Below, piece after piece: positions 1 through 8,988 of a stretch of 64,000 nucleotides of DNA. The translations under genes were made by a program, and so were the position numbers. The first letter of the stretch is position 1; every line of letters begins with the position of its first letter. The notes beneath the pieces were generated by a model, which worked only from the letters and a program-made list of their open reading frames with translations, was not told the origin of the DNA and did no database searches. The stretch is from positions 132,958,476 through 133,022,475 of the forward strand of contig NC_092806.1 of NCBI RefSeq assembly GCF_040954645.1. Reading direction: 5' to 3'. The stretch is from Diabrotica undecimpunctata. Its lineage: Eukaryota > Arthropoda > Insecta > Coleoptera > Chrysomelidae.

Positions 1-3000
1 GTGGTATTAATATCAAATTCAACAATAAAACTTTAAGTATAATTTCCGTTTATAGGTCACCGGATATTAAAACCAACACAACTGATTGGGTAAATATTTT
101 TTCGCAGTTTTCAACTCCATGTATTATTGGTGGGGATTTTAACGCGCATCATGCTACTTGGGGATCCCATAAAAACGATTCTATTGGTAAACAACTCATT
201 GAAGCAAGCAATAATTGTGATTTTGTAGTTATGAATACTGGCGAACCCACGTGTATTACCCGGCCAGGATGCAATGATTCTATGATAGATGTTACCTTTT
301 GCTCCTCGGACGTAGCTAGTGATATAGATTGGGCAGTTTACTCTGACACACTTGGATCGAATCATTTTATGATAAAAATAACTCTTGCAATGCAGCAAAT
401 TCCGCAGGACATCACAATTCCGCGATATAGATGGAACCTAAAAGGAGCTAATTGGGAACAATATAAAGAGTTTGTGGAAGACTACTTTTATAAATTTACT
501 GATGCAGAATATCCAACCACCAAAGAAAAATATGCATTCTTAATCAATTGTATAAATAATGCGGCACAAAGAACTTTAAAAGAATACAGACCGTTTAAGT
601 GCAAAAATCGAACACCTTCACCTTGGTGGGATGCAGAATGTGACAACATAATTTCTGAAAGGAAACATGTACTGCAAGTATACAAAGAAAACCCCACAAA
701 AGATAATTTTCTTGCATACCAAAAATGCATGGCACTTACTAAACGAACATTAAAAGAAAAAGCTAAAAAAAGTTGGATTGAATGGTGTTCCAATCTCAAC
801 AAAAATACTCCAACTAGCATGATATGGAAACAAGCAAAAAAAATGAATCGTAAAACAATAAACATTGGTAAGCCACATAATGATGATTTAATAGATGAGT
901 TTTTTAATCATGTAGCTCCCCAGACTGTTCCTTTCACTGTAAATATCGAACATACGATCTTAGATAAAAAACATTTTTTGGCAAATAATTTTCACATTAA
1001 TGAACTAAATTATGCTTTAAGAAATAAAAAAAGTACTGCCCCGGGTTTTGATCAAATAAAGTATCCGATGTTAGAGAACCTACCAATTATAGCAAAAAGT
1101 TTTCTTCTACAAATTTTTGATGAGATGCTTGCAGGTGAGTGCATTGAAGATTTTAGGAAAATTATAATCACACCGATTCCTAAACAAGGTAAAGACCCTA
1201 ACTTGGCCCATTCTTATAGACCAATTTCTCTGCTATCATGTGTGCAAAAAACTTTCGAACGTATGATAAAACATAGGCTGGAATGGTGGCTACATAAAAA
1301 AGACCTGCTTACGCCCTGTCAATTTGCATACAAAAGAGGAGTGGGTACGCTAGATGCACTTACAACCTTAGTAACAAATATTCAAAATAATTTCTCTAGA
1401 AATAACTTTCTTCCAACAATTTTTATTGATATTGAGAAAGCATATGACACCTTAAACTTAAATATTTTGAGTAAAAAAATGATTATTGATTTTAACATTC
1501 CTAAGGCAATAGTGTATGCTATTATCGGATTATATTCAGAAAGACATGTTTATGTCAGGGATTTTAACAACCATTTATTAGGCCCAAGATATGTTTTCAC
1601 AGGAATTCCACAAGGAGCTGTCTTAAGTCCTTTTCTTTTCAATTTATACACAGCTGACCTACATAAATTAAAGTTGGAAAAATATCCTTTTAAGATCATC
1701 CAATATGCAGATGACTTCTGCATTTACTGTGAAACAAAGAAGAGAGATGAAGCTTTTGGATTTTTAATGGATACCTACAACGTTGTAGAAATATGGTTGG
1801 AAGAAAATCACCTTCAGCTGTCGGCCACAAAATCAGCAGTGACCATTTTCAGTAGACATAATATTCCCAATATCGAAACATTTATAGTAAAACAGCGAGA
1901 AATTCCTTTTAAAAAGGTAATTAAATATTTGGGCATTATACTGGATCACAAGCTCACATGGAAATTTCACATAGAATATATGTTAAATAGATGTGAAAAA
2001 GGCCTAAACTTTCTGAAAATGACAACTAAAACTTGGTGGGGAACAGATGTTCAGACTTCCTTACTTTTTTATAGAACTTACATTCGCTCTATCATAGATT
2101 ATGGATGTTGGTTATATGGATCTGCCAGCAAGAACTTACTAAACAAATTAAACATATTTATAAACCAGTGTTTGCGTATCTGTATTGGTGCCATGAAGAC
2201 AACTCCTATTGAGCCCCTTTATGTTGAAGCACGTGAGCCTCCAATTTCTCTTAGAAGACATTTCTTGGCCGAAAAATTTTTACTGAAAATTAAACACCAG
2301 AACACTTTCCTTTATACCGAATTAACAAATTTAAACAATTATGATTTAACGAATAAATATTGGATTAAGAAAAATTCTCCAACCCTATGTGAAGCTCTTA
2401 GAGAAAACACAGTTTGTGCTGATGAAGCTATTAATTTAAAATCACACACAGATATAAATGATTTTGAAGCTCTTTTTTATAGCGTTAAATTTATTAAACC
2501 AAATTATGTTAACACTGGAAGAGCAAATAACAACATTATAACAAGCATTTTATCCAATTGGGATTACTACAGTACTATCTACACGGATGCCTCCAAATCA
2601 GAAGACGGTACAGGATGTGCCTTTTACATCCCCATGGAGAAGGTAGAAAAAATGTTCAAATTAAAAGCAAATATTTCCATATTTAGTGCGGAAGCAATTG
2701 CCATATATCAAGCCCTACTTTTTGTTTCTAACAGAGATTCCTCCGTTATTATTGTTTCAGATTCCATGTCAGTTCTCACAGCCATTAACCAACCTTTTGT
2801 TCCAACCTCATACTCCAATCCCTACATAATATTAATTAAAAAATTAGTTAAACACTTTAAGGAAAATAAAAAAAATGTGATATTTATATGGGCCAAAGCA
2901 CACAGTGGAATTAAACATAATGAACATGTGGACCAACTAGCCAAATTAAGTATTTATTCAGCGGATACCACAGGATTTCTACCCAGTATTTCTGATTTGG

Positions 3001-3801
3001 TTGCTTCACGCAAGGCAGTTTTAAAATATAAATGGAGTGACCTATGGTCTGAGTTTTGTTTTACCAACCCAAATAGATACACTTCTTTACACACAACTGT
3101 CCCTGTTGCACATTGGCACAGAACTTATAATGTCCCTAGGCGTTATATAACAACCATATCTAGGCTTAAATTTGGACATGCTTGTTTTCCTGCTTATCTT
3201 GCAAAGATTCATGTGATCGAGAGTAAAAACTGTTTGGAATGTGGAGTAGAAGGTGACCTAGATCATGTAATTTTTGGTTGTGCCAAATATAATTTGGAAT
3301 CCACCTTATTATATAATAATATAGTTCGTATTACCGGTAAATCTCCGTTTAACGTTTTATCTGCCCTAGCGACTCAAAATAGATTAATTTACGATTGCAT
3401 AATCGATTTTTTGACCAAATGTAATATTTTTCTTTAGTTAAAAAAAAAAAAAAATTGGTTTTTACTTTTTACCTTTGTTTTCTCTCCTTTATATGTTTAA
3501 TCCTATTTGCCGTGGCCTAGTTCTCCTGTGTATGTTATATATTATAATGTCCTGATGGTCCCCTGGACGTGAAACGAGTGACCCATGTTAATTGTATATG
3601 TTTATGGATATATATGTGTATGTATTATTTATATTTTTTCTCTTCTTTTTGTTAAATGTTGTAAATTTATCTATTTTAGTCTATTCGATTGCAAATAACT
3701 CAAAAACTTTTTACTGTACCTAATGAGATTAAAAGATCATGTAACTGGCTGTATGGCAAACTGCCGAAGCCATAAAAATAAAAAAAAAAAAAAAAAAAAA
3801 A
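1..3801 (+). mobile_element. I-like non-LTR retrotransposon, 3' part
   Basis: The window opens inside an endonuclease domain. The element continues through reverse transcriptase, RNase H and a Cys/His motif, then a 3' UTR of about 340 bases ending in an A run at 3780-3801. A second A run directly follows the stop codon at 3440. The RNase H domain after the RT points to the I group rather than Jockey or RTE. The 5' end lies outside the window, so the target-site duplication cannot be checked. Confidence 0.9.
3..3437 (+). CDS. Endonuclease-RT-RNase H polyprotein (ORF2) of an I-like element, 5'-partial
   Basis: This protein nicks target DNA and copies the element RNA into the nick. The frame is open from base 3, so the first in-frame ATG at 231 is internal and not the true start. 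Domains in order: the apurinic-type endonuclease end, with GDFNAHH at 132-152; an RT with FIDIEKAYDT, GIPQGAVLSP and the catalytic YADD at 1704-1715; an RNase H with TDAS (about 2583), SAEA, SDS and HVDQLAK, so all four acidic residues are present; and a C-terminal CLEC...H...C zinc-knuckle-like motif. No stop or frameshift interrupts about 1144 codons, so the copy is young or was recently active. One oddity is that the usual endonuclease SDH motif reads SNH at 357-365, with Asn for Asp. The 5' part of the endonuclease and any ORF1 lie outside the window. Confidence 0.92.
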   Translation, partial: GINIKFNNKTLSIISVYRSPDIKTNTTDWVNIFSQFSTPCIIGGDFNAHHATWGSHKNDSIGKQLIEASNNCDFVVMNTGEPTCITRPGCNDSMIDVTFCSSDVASDIDWAVYSDTLGSNHFMIKITLAMQQIPQDITIPRYRWNLKGANWEQYKEFVEDYFYKFTDAEYPTTKEKYAFLINCINNAAQRTLKEYRPFKCKNRTPSPWWDAECDNIISERKHVLQVYKENPTKDNFLAYQKCMALTKRTLKEKAKKSWIEWCSNLNKNTPTSMIWKQAKKMNRKTINIGKPHNDDLIDEFFNHVAPQTVPFTVNIEHTILDKKHFLANNFHINELNYALRNKKSTAPGFDQIKYPMLENLPIIAKSFLLQIFDEMLAGECIEDFRKIIITPIPKQGKDPNLAHSYRPISLLSCVQKTFERMIKHRLEWWLHKKDLLTPCQFAYKRGVGTLDALTTLVTNIQNNFSRNNFLPTIFIDIEKAYDTLNLNILSKKMIIDFNIPKAIVYAIIGLYSERHVYVRDFNNHLLGPRYVFTGIPQGAVLSPFLFNLYTADLHKLKLEKYPFKIIQYADDFCIYCETKKRDEAFGFLMDTYNVVEIWLEENHLQLSATKSAVTIFSRHNIPNIETFIVKQREIPFKKVIKYLGIILDHKLTWKFHIEYMLNRCEKGLNFLKMTTKTWWGTDVQTSLLFYRTYIRSIIDYGCWLYGSASKNLLNKLNIFINQCLRICIGAMKTTPIEPLYVEAREPPISLRRHFLAEKFLLKIKHQNTFLYTELTNLNNYDLTNKYWIKKNSPTLCEALRENTVCADEAINLKSHTDINDFEALFYSVKFIKPNYVNTGRANNNIITSILSNWDYYSTIYTDASKSEDGTGCAFYIPMEKVEKMFKLKANISIFSAEAIAIYQALLFVSNRDSSVIIVSDSMSVLTAINQPFVPTSYSNPYIILIKKLVKHFKENKKNVIFIWAKAHSGIKHNEHVDQLAKLSIYSADTTGFLPSISDLVASRKAVLKYKWSDLWSEFCFTNPNRYTSLHTTVPVAHWHRTYNVPRRYITTISRLKFGHACFPAYLAKIHVIESKNCLECGVEGDLDHVIFGCAKYNLESTLLYNNIVRITGKSPFNVLSALATQNRLIYDCIIDFLTKCNIFL

Positions 3802-4080
3802 CGTAGATGATGAAGAAGTAAAAATAGAGGAGTTACAAGCAAAAGAAAAACAGGTGGTATGGATAATATGGACCCAGAAATAGTGAAATACATAGGAAAG
3901 GTAGGAGGAGCATGATTGTTCAACTTCTTTAATATAACACGAAGAACGCGAACAATACATAAAGAATAGAAACCAAGCCTCATAATCTCAATACATATAA
4001 AAGAAAAGAGGCTAACTGTAACAACTATCTAACTATACGTCTAGCAGGAGTAACATCAAATGTATTAAGCCTTAGCCTAC
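3802..4080 (+). pseudogene. Decayed reverse-transcriptase fragment (endonuclease-RT type)
   Basis: Broken translation reads GGMDNMDPEIVKY, then LFNFFN, then KPSLIISIH and, after a frameshift, CNNYLTIRLAG. These match the order of the RT N-terminal blocks (GxDxIxxEllKy, lfNxxw, WkxaxIipiyKkG, CxNYRgIsLl). Several stops and at least one frameshift are present. The fragment starts directly after the poly(A) tail of the I-like element. Confidence 0.5.
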
Positions 4081-4170
4081 CCAACCCTGGGCAGTTCAAC
4101 AGAAAGTGTTTCGTCGTCTGGTCTTTAGTCTGACGAAAATCTGCAATCCGCACTTTCTGTCAGCCTGATT
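4072..4170 (-). pseudogene. Possible C-terminal zinc-motif fragment of a non-LTR element
   Basis: Minus-strand translation gives a short stretch (QTTKHFLLNCPGLGRLR) like the HLLLxCPgLaxlR tail found at the end of R1/I-type polyproteins. There is nothing else around it to anchor it. Confidence 0.35.
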
Positions 4171-4640
4171 TTTTTTATTTATAGCCTCTATGGGCGACAG
4201 TATACTGTTAGAAGATCTAAGATAATTAGCAGATCATTCTTTTGGCTATAAAACTAACTTAGGGGAGAAATAAATGATAAGGATTATTAAAACTTGTTTA
4301 TGTTAGTAGATATAATATATGTTGAACTCTATTTGCAATCTAGAGCCCATACCGAGATATCGTTTCAGGGTCAGCAAACCCCAAATTGGAAGTCTTACGT
4401 TGCCATCCAGGGTTTCTGTTAAAATCTTTAACATCAGTAAGTTATTAACAAAGATGTAATAAATAAAAAATTTTGTACCATTTTAAGGGTTTATACTCAC
4501 AAATTTAGTGGCTTGACTCATGTACATCTGGTAAATGCACTGATGATGGACTAGTTAGTTCGAAAACGTTCTGTTGTGATGTAGCCCGAAAGGGTCTTGT
4601 TTATCATATACCTTTTATAAAGGATTTTTAATTAAAACTT
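4171..4640. other. Unassigned repeat-like stretch
   Basis: No gene is visible. The block near 4540-4580 (ctgatgatgg...ttcgaaaacgttctg) resembles terminal regions of Penelope-like elements, but there is no second copy in the window to confirm this. Confidence 0.25.
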
Positions 4641-4784
4641 ATGTGGTTCATGGTATACAGCCAACTAGAGGAATTTTATTTTCCTTGCGGATCTTAACAT
4701 CCCGTTCAATAGCTCTATTATTTGTATTCCTCTGAGCTTCTATATGATTGCTGCTGATTGTATGCTGATTACCATATTTACGTA

Positions 4785-5238
4785 TTTTTTTTTTTTTTTT
4801 ATAGCCCTTCTTCTCTCCGAATTGTCGAATAAAGGCCTCTCCCATTTCTCGCCATTCATCCCTGTTGTGTGCTAGGCGTTTCCACATTGGTCCTGCGACT
4901 CTTTTGATATCGTCGCTCCAGCGCATTTGAGGTCTTCCTCTTGGTCTCTTCGCATCGTACGGTCGCCAGTTTCCGACTTCTTTGTTCCATCTACCATCTT
5001 CGAGACGTTCGTTGTGTCCAGTCCATTTCCATTTTAATTTAGCTGCTTGTTTCGCGGCGTCCTTTATTTTTGTTCTGTTCCGGATTGCTTCGTTCGTTTG
5101 CCGATCTATTAGTGAGATACCAAGCATCTGTCGTTCCATGGCTCGCTGAGTTTTTCGAATCTTGTCCATGTTCTTTTTTGTGAATGTCCAGGTTTGAGCT
5201 CCGTAAGTGAGAACGGGAAGGATACAAGAATCGAACAC
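4785..5238 (-). mobile_element. 5'-truncated endonuclease-RT element, 3' end with poly(A), TSD-flanked
   Basis: This is a 454-base insert that reads on the minus strand as the C-terminal domain of an endonuclease-RT element (PVLTYGAQTW, then GHNERLEDGRW, then RPRGRPQMRWSDDI), ending in a 16-base A tail (T run at 4785-4800 on plus). The 10-bp sequence tatttacgta flanks it at 4775-4784 and 5239-5248. This is the signature of target-primed reverse transcription with a severe 5' truncation. Confidence 0.9.
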
Positions 5239-5635
5239 TATTTACGTATACCATATATTTAATATTTGCTACGTTGATGTTAAGCCCGCACTTCTATTCC
5301 ACCCTATTTATGATATTCACTAAATCTTGCTGCTCCTCTATATTCTCCGCTATTATGGCCGTATCGTCAGCATATCTTAGGTTAATAACAGAAATACTAT
5401 TAAGTTTGATGCCTTTTTCGTTATATTGTGAAAGCTGAAATATCTTTTCTACATAAATGTTGAACAGTAGTGGGCAGAGAATACAATCCTGTCTTATACC
5501 TTTCCTTATCTCCATTTCTTCTGTGTATAGATAATTGGCGGTCTTTAGGCTCCCTTTTGATTTCAATATAGTTGTTGAATCATTCTTATGTATTTGTCAT
5601 TGAGCTCGATTTCGTTTAACGTCTGTATCAATAGT

Positions 5636-6063
5636 ATCAAACGTACAAGAACGCTTGAGTTCTTGGTAAACTGTCTATGTTCCTAGTATTCGAGACGAGC
5701 TCACGTGTGGCCAATGTACTTTTATTCCATAAAACCAGAGTGCGGTTATACGAACTGCAGCTCCATGCGTTTAGTCTCAGCTAAACGTAAATCTGCGGTA
5801 CGAGCTCACTATTGAGACAAATGTGCTAGGCGGGACCTCATTGGTACCTGCATTTACCTTTCCGCCCGTGGTTGTGATAACGGCCAGGTGTTCGTGTAGC
5901 AACACAGATACCTCGGGGGTGAGGGGGTAAAGCCCTACGCTAGTCCTCTTAGCGTACCACTTCAACTATAGTCGGATTCGCAGTCATTTGCTGAAAGGCC
6001 AGGAGGACCTGGTGTGACGCTCTTCACAATTTTGCAAAAGTAAGGTGATACGAAGTACGTTCA
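5636..6063. mobile_element. Unidentified 428-bp insertion with a perfect 12-bp TSD
   Basis: The 12-mer tgtatcaatagt occurs at 5624-5635 and 6064-6075. Deleting the insert plus one copy rejoins the interrupted RT reading frame exactly (VRYELLI into QTLNE), so this is a real insertion. It is more GC-rich than its surroundings, has no coding capacity, no A tail and no clear terminal inverted repeat apart from a weak aacgtac-type similarity at both ends. A SINE, solo terminal repeat or non-autonomous DNA element are all possible. I do not recognise it. Confidence 0.75.
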
Positions 6064-6189
6064 TGTATCAATAGTTCATATCTAACATTGTCAAAGGCCT
6101 TTTGGTAATCAATGAAGCAAATAAATATGACTAACCAAATAAAAATAGAAAAATTTAGTCTTCAATTATTTTTCTTTTTAATATTTATA

Positions 6190-6715
6190 CTTTAGAGAAA
6201 TATCACAGAAACGTGAATCTATAAAGCAGCAATTAGACCTATATTAACATACACGGCGGATACAAGACCTGACATATCTAAAACGAGACGACTACTAGAA
6301 ACAACAGAGATAAAAATACTCCGACGAATATCAGGGAAAAGTCTGTTGGATAGGAAGAGAAGCGAAAACATAAGAAAAGCATGCAATATAGAAGACATAA
6401 ATGGATGGGTGACAAAACGGAAATAGGAGTGGAAGGAATTTCTTCTTCTTCGCGTACCATATCAGAATTATACGACGTTGGCGATCACCATTGCCAAGGC
6501 TTCTAGATCTTCTGCAATATGGAAGGAATGCAATGTGGAAGGAATACATTAGTAGAATGACAGAGGATAGTATAGTACGAATAGCACGAAATGGACGACG
6601 AAGTATTGGCAGACCAAGAAAAAGATGGTGCGATAATTTAAACAATTTAGGAGACTAATATTGAAAAAGAAAAGCCTCCGTACCAGAAGGAAGAAGAAGA
6701 AGAAGAGAAATATCA
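6190..6715 (+). mobile_element. 3' end of an RTE/R4-like retrotransposon with (GAA)n tail
   Basis: Plus-strand pieces read RPILTYTADTRPD, then KILRRISGKSLLDR, then NGRRSIGRPRKRW, the conserved end of the endonuclease-RT ORF. They are followed by a (GAA)n-like run at about 6690-6708. An 80-base insert (6440-6519) interrupts it. Confidence 0.7.
6440..6519 (-). mobile_element. 80-bp 5'-truncated retrotransposon 3' end, TSD-flanked
   Basis: This tiny insert carries only the 3' end of a (GAA)n-tailed endonuclease-RT element on the minus strand, with ttcttcttctt at its left edge on plus. It is flanked by tggaaggaat at 6430-6439 and 6520-6529. Removing it rejoins the host element. Confidence 0.75.
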
Positions 6716-6932
6716 CCAACCATCTAGTTGTAAGCCACTTACTTTGTAAGCATTTTGCGTACCTTTGCTTACTTGTCTTTAGCGGTATTTTTTTGTCAGT
6801 TTTTCTATTAATAAAATTCGACTACACTATTTATCTCCACAATTCAGTTAAACAATAGTCGTAACTAATAAATTGTTAATAAATAGTTTTAATAGTTTTA
6901 TCACAATATTAAAAAATTAATTGTTATTTTAG

Positions 6933-7089
6933 CTTTTGGTGGCAGCATGTTTAGTTTTCAAACGCGTAACAGACGATGAAGCTTCAAGAGTTTTTCTGTA
7001 TTTACAAAAAATATCTAGAGAATGGAGTTTGCTAAATAATATAACCTGGAGTAGAGTCGGTGCTGCTGTTGCAGATGTTACTTATGGAG
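6933..7089 (+). CDS. Four-TM membrane protein gene, exon a (first visible)
   Basis: This exon lies between a pyrimidine-rich AG acceptor (6931-6932) and a GTGCGT donor at 7090. It is open in one frame for 52 codons plus one base. It starts in a hydrophobic run (LLVAACLVF), which is probably the end of the first transmembrane helix, then has a polar loop (TDDEASRVFLY...) with an NIT N-glycosylation-type site, and ends entering the next helix (VGAAVADVTYG). No start codon fits, so an upstream exon must exist to the left. The overall topology recalls small four-TM junction proteins such as insect snakeskin, but I cannot name the family. Confidence 0.75.
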
Positions 7090-7800
7090 GTGCGTATATT
7101 TGTTACTTATTGTAATGTTATGGAAGTTAAATAGTACAATAAGTAAATCTGTTTATATCTGACAGTAAATAAGTAATTCTTATTTACACAAATAAGATAT
7201 TTTGTTTTTCAACTATAACCTTATAAATATAGTCTTTTCAGATGTTGGATATACAATTTCATATCCTCTAGGACAGTAAAAGTCAAACAGTAAAAATATA
7301 GTAATAAAATTATAGTGTAAAATTATAATCAAATCTAAATATTTATATAAATATCTTTACATTTTTAAAATGCACAGTACCTACTAATACTATATAGAAA
7401 TTCTCGTAATCTCAACAATATGTTTCGACTAAACGTTTTTCCAAAATTTCAGGAAGTACCTACTTAAAATTAATCATTTAGCAAACTAACTAAAATAGGG
7501 AAGCTGTCTGGACAATAAAATTATTTAATCTATAATAAAACAACAATGTTTTTCCCAAAATTTTAGGTAATAAAACTATAATAAAATGAATCGTGTTTCT
7601 AGTTAATACTTTCAAGTGTTGTTTTTGTTGAAAAATATAGTTGCAGAAAAAAAAACAATCAGAAACAGTAGCAATAAATAATTAAATTAAGTTCCAAGAT
7701 ACAAATATTTCAAATTACGCGGCAAAAATTTATTAAACAAAGATGGGAGAAAAACAATATAATAGCTTTATAATCAACTTTTTCCTTGAGATTATTTCAT
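7090..7800. other. Intron sequence, no recognisable feature
   Basis: AT-rich intron following exon a. I see no coding block, terminal repeat or RNA gene. Confidence 0.6.
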
Positions 7801-7970
7801 ACCTCCCTAAACGAGGTGCCTAGTTACCTGACCCCCCTTCCCCCGCCCCCCCCCCCAATGGTTACGCCACGTCCTGATTTAGTGCTGAGTGTCCGGACCG
7901 CAGAAGTGTAGTAGGTTTTCGAAATGGACCCTCAGGGAATATAATTGGTGACCCCTGCTCTAGGACTCAT
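7801..7970. repeat. Possible hAT-type element remnant with C-rich run
   Basis: A C-rich stretch ends in a homopolymer at about 7843-7855. Near 7950-7965 the reverse complement reads like a hAT end (caggggtcaccaa). No partner end or duplication was found. Confidence 0.3.
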
Positions 7971-8110
7971 TTATTTCACGGTTTTCTGTCAGTTGTAGTT
8001 ATACATTGTTTTTGGTTTTATACGTCTTGATCTAGAATTATTAATTTTTTACATGTAGACATAACTGTCGTAACGATCATCAACGCTTATTAGTTTTTGT
8101 ATGTTATACG

Positions 8111-8860
8111 TGAGTCGTCCAGAAAATAAAATACGATTGAACATCACGCGCGGCGCCGATCCCCCACCATTACGATTTCATGCCCGCCCCGCCAGTTACC
8201 TCTGTCTGTCACATCGGTGTGAGTCAACTCTCGTGACTCTATGGTCACGCGTTTTTGTTCTAAACATTTTGAAACTGCGGCGCCTATTGAAAATCCGGCC
8301 AAATGTAAAGTACGCAATGCGGTTCGGTTTTTAAATGTAAAGGTTTAATTCACGTAGACTTTATGCCTAAGGGTAAAACAATAAACTCGAAAGCTCATTG
8401 TGCAACCTTTCAAAGAGTAAAACGTGCAATACAGAATAAATGACGTGGAATATTGTCGACGGAGGTGTTTTTGATTCACGACAATGCGCCTCATGCATCG
8501 GCAAGAACTCAGCAAGAAATTCAACGTTTGCAACGGGAAATTTTTGAGCACTCCCACTTCAGTTTAAATGTTATCCGATTATCATCTTTTCCCGAAACTG
8601 AAGGAATTGTTAAGTGGGGGAGTTTGGAAACGACGAAGAGCTCAAAGATGAAGTTCAGAAGACTCAGGCGTTTGATGGTGGATGACTACAACACCGGCAT
8701 CGAAAAACTGATTCCGAGATGCAAGAAATGTCTTGACAACCAATGAAACTACATTGAAAAATAGCCTAAGGTACTATGACTTTGTAAATGAAATTTTGTG
8801 TGGATATATTCTGTTTTTAATTTTTTATGTCAAAACGTTCTTTACTTTCTGAACGACCTA
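8111..8860 (+). mobile_element. Internally deleted mariner element
   Basis: Terminal inverted repeats match imperfectly: gtcgtccagaaaataaaa from 8114 on the left, and ctttactttctgaacgac on the right ending near 8858. Between them the transposase jumps from its extreme N-terminus (ENPAKC...RFLNVKG, about 8293-8344) straight to the C-terminal catalytic part (VDFMPKGKTINS, about 8357, then the HDNA block), so most of the middle is missing. Mariners normally span about 1.3 kb; this one is about 750 bp. Confidence 0.85.
8293..8745 (+). pseudogene. Mariner transposase remnant, N- and C-terminal parts fused
   Basis: Mariner transposase cuts and pastes the element at TA sites using a DD34D catalytic triad. 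Here the N-terminal DNA-binding start (ENPAKCKVRNAVRFLN) leads directly into the second-Asp region (FLIHDNAPHASART) and the region that should carry the third Asp. A stop follows AIQNK near 8439, and frameshifts appear after HFSLNVI. The first catalytic Asp is lost in the deletion, so the copy cannot mobilise itself. Confidence 0.8.
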
Positions 8861-8988
8861 TTATGTTTGAACTTCCACTGACATGTACATACCTTACTTT
8901 TTTTTAAATATTCCATCCCATTCCGTTTACTTATTTATTTCTTTTATAAAACCGAGCAATAACCATCATCTTCCTATACTGCCGTCTT

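Larger units (their letters stand above)
4641..6128 (-). mobile_element. Degenerate RTE/R4-like retrotransposon, interrupted by two later insertions
   Basis: Minus-strand RT blocks run from FICFIDYQKAFDN (6128-6080) through VRYELLIQTLNE, RKGIRQD, LRYADDTAIIAEN (about 5400-5340) and CGLNIN (about 5300-5260). The frame is continuous only after removing the 5636-6063 insertion and one copy of its 12-bp duplication. The tail at 4641-4774 follows another insertion, 4785-5238. A stop lies after QQLY and the RQGC motif has decayed to RQDC, so this copy is dead. Confidence 0.75.

Noticed and set aside
488..865. Minus-strand 125-codon frame in the I-like element
   Set aside because: Shadow of the well-supported plus-strand polyprotein; no motif.
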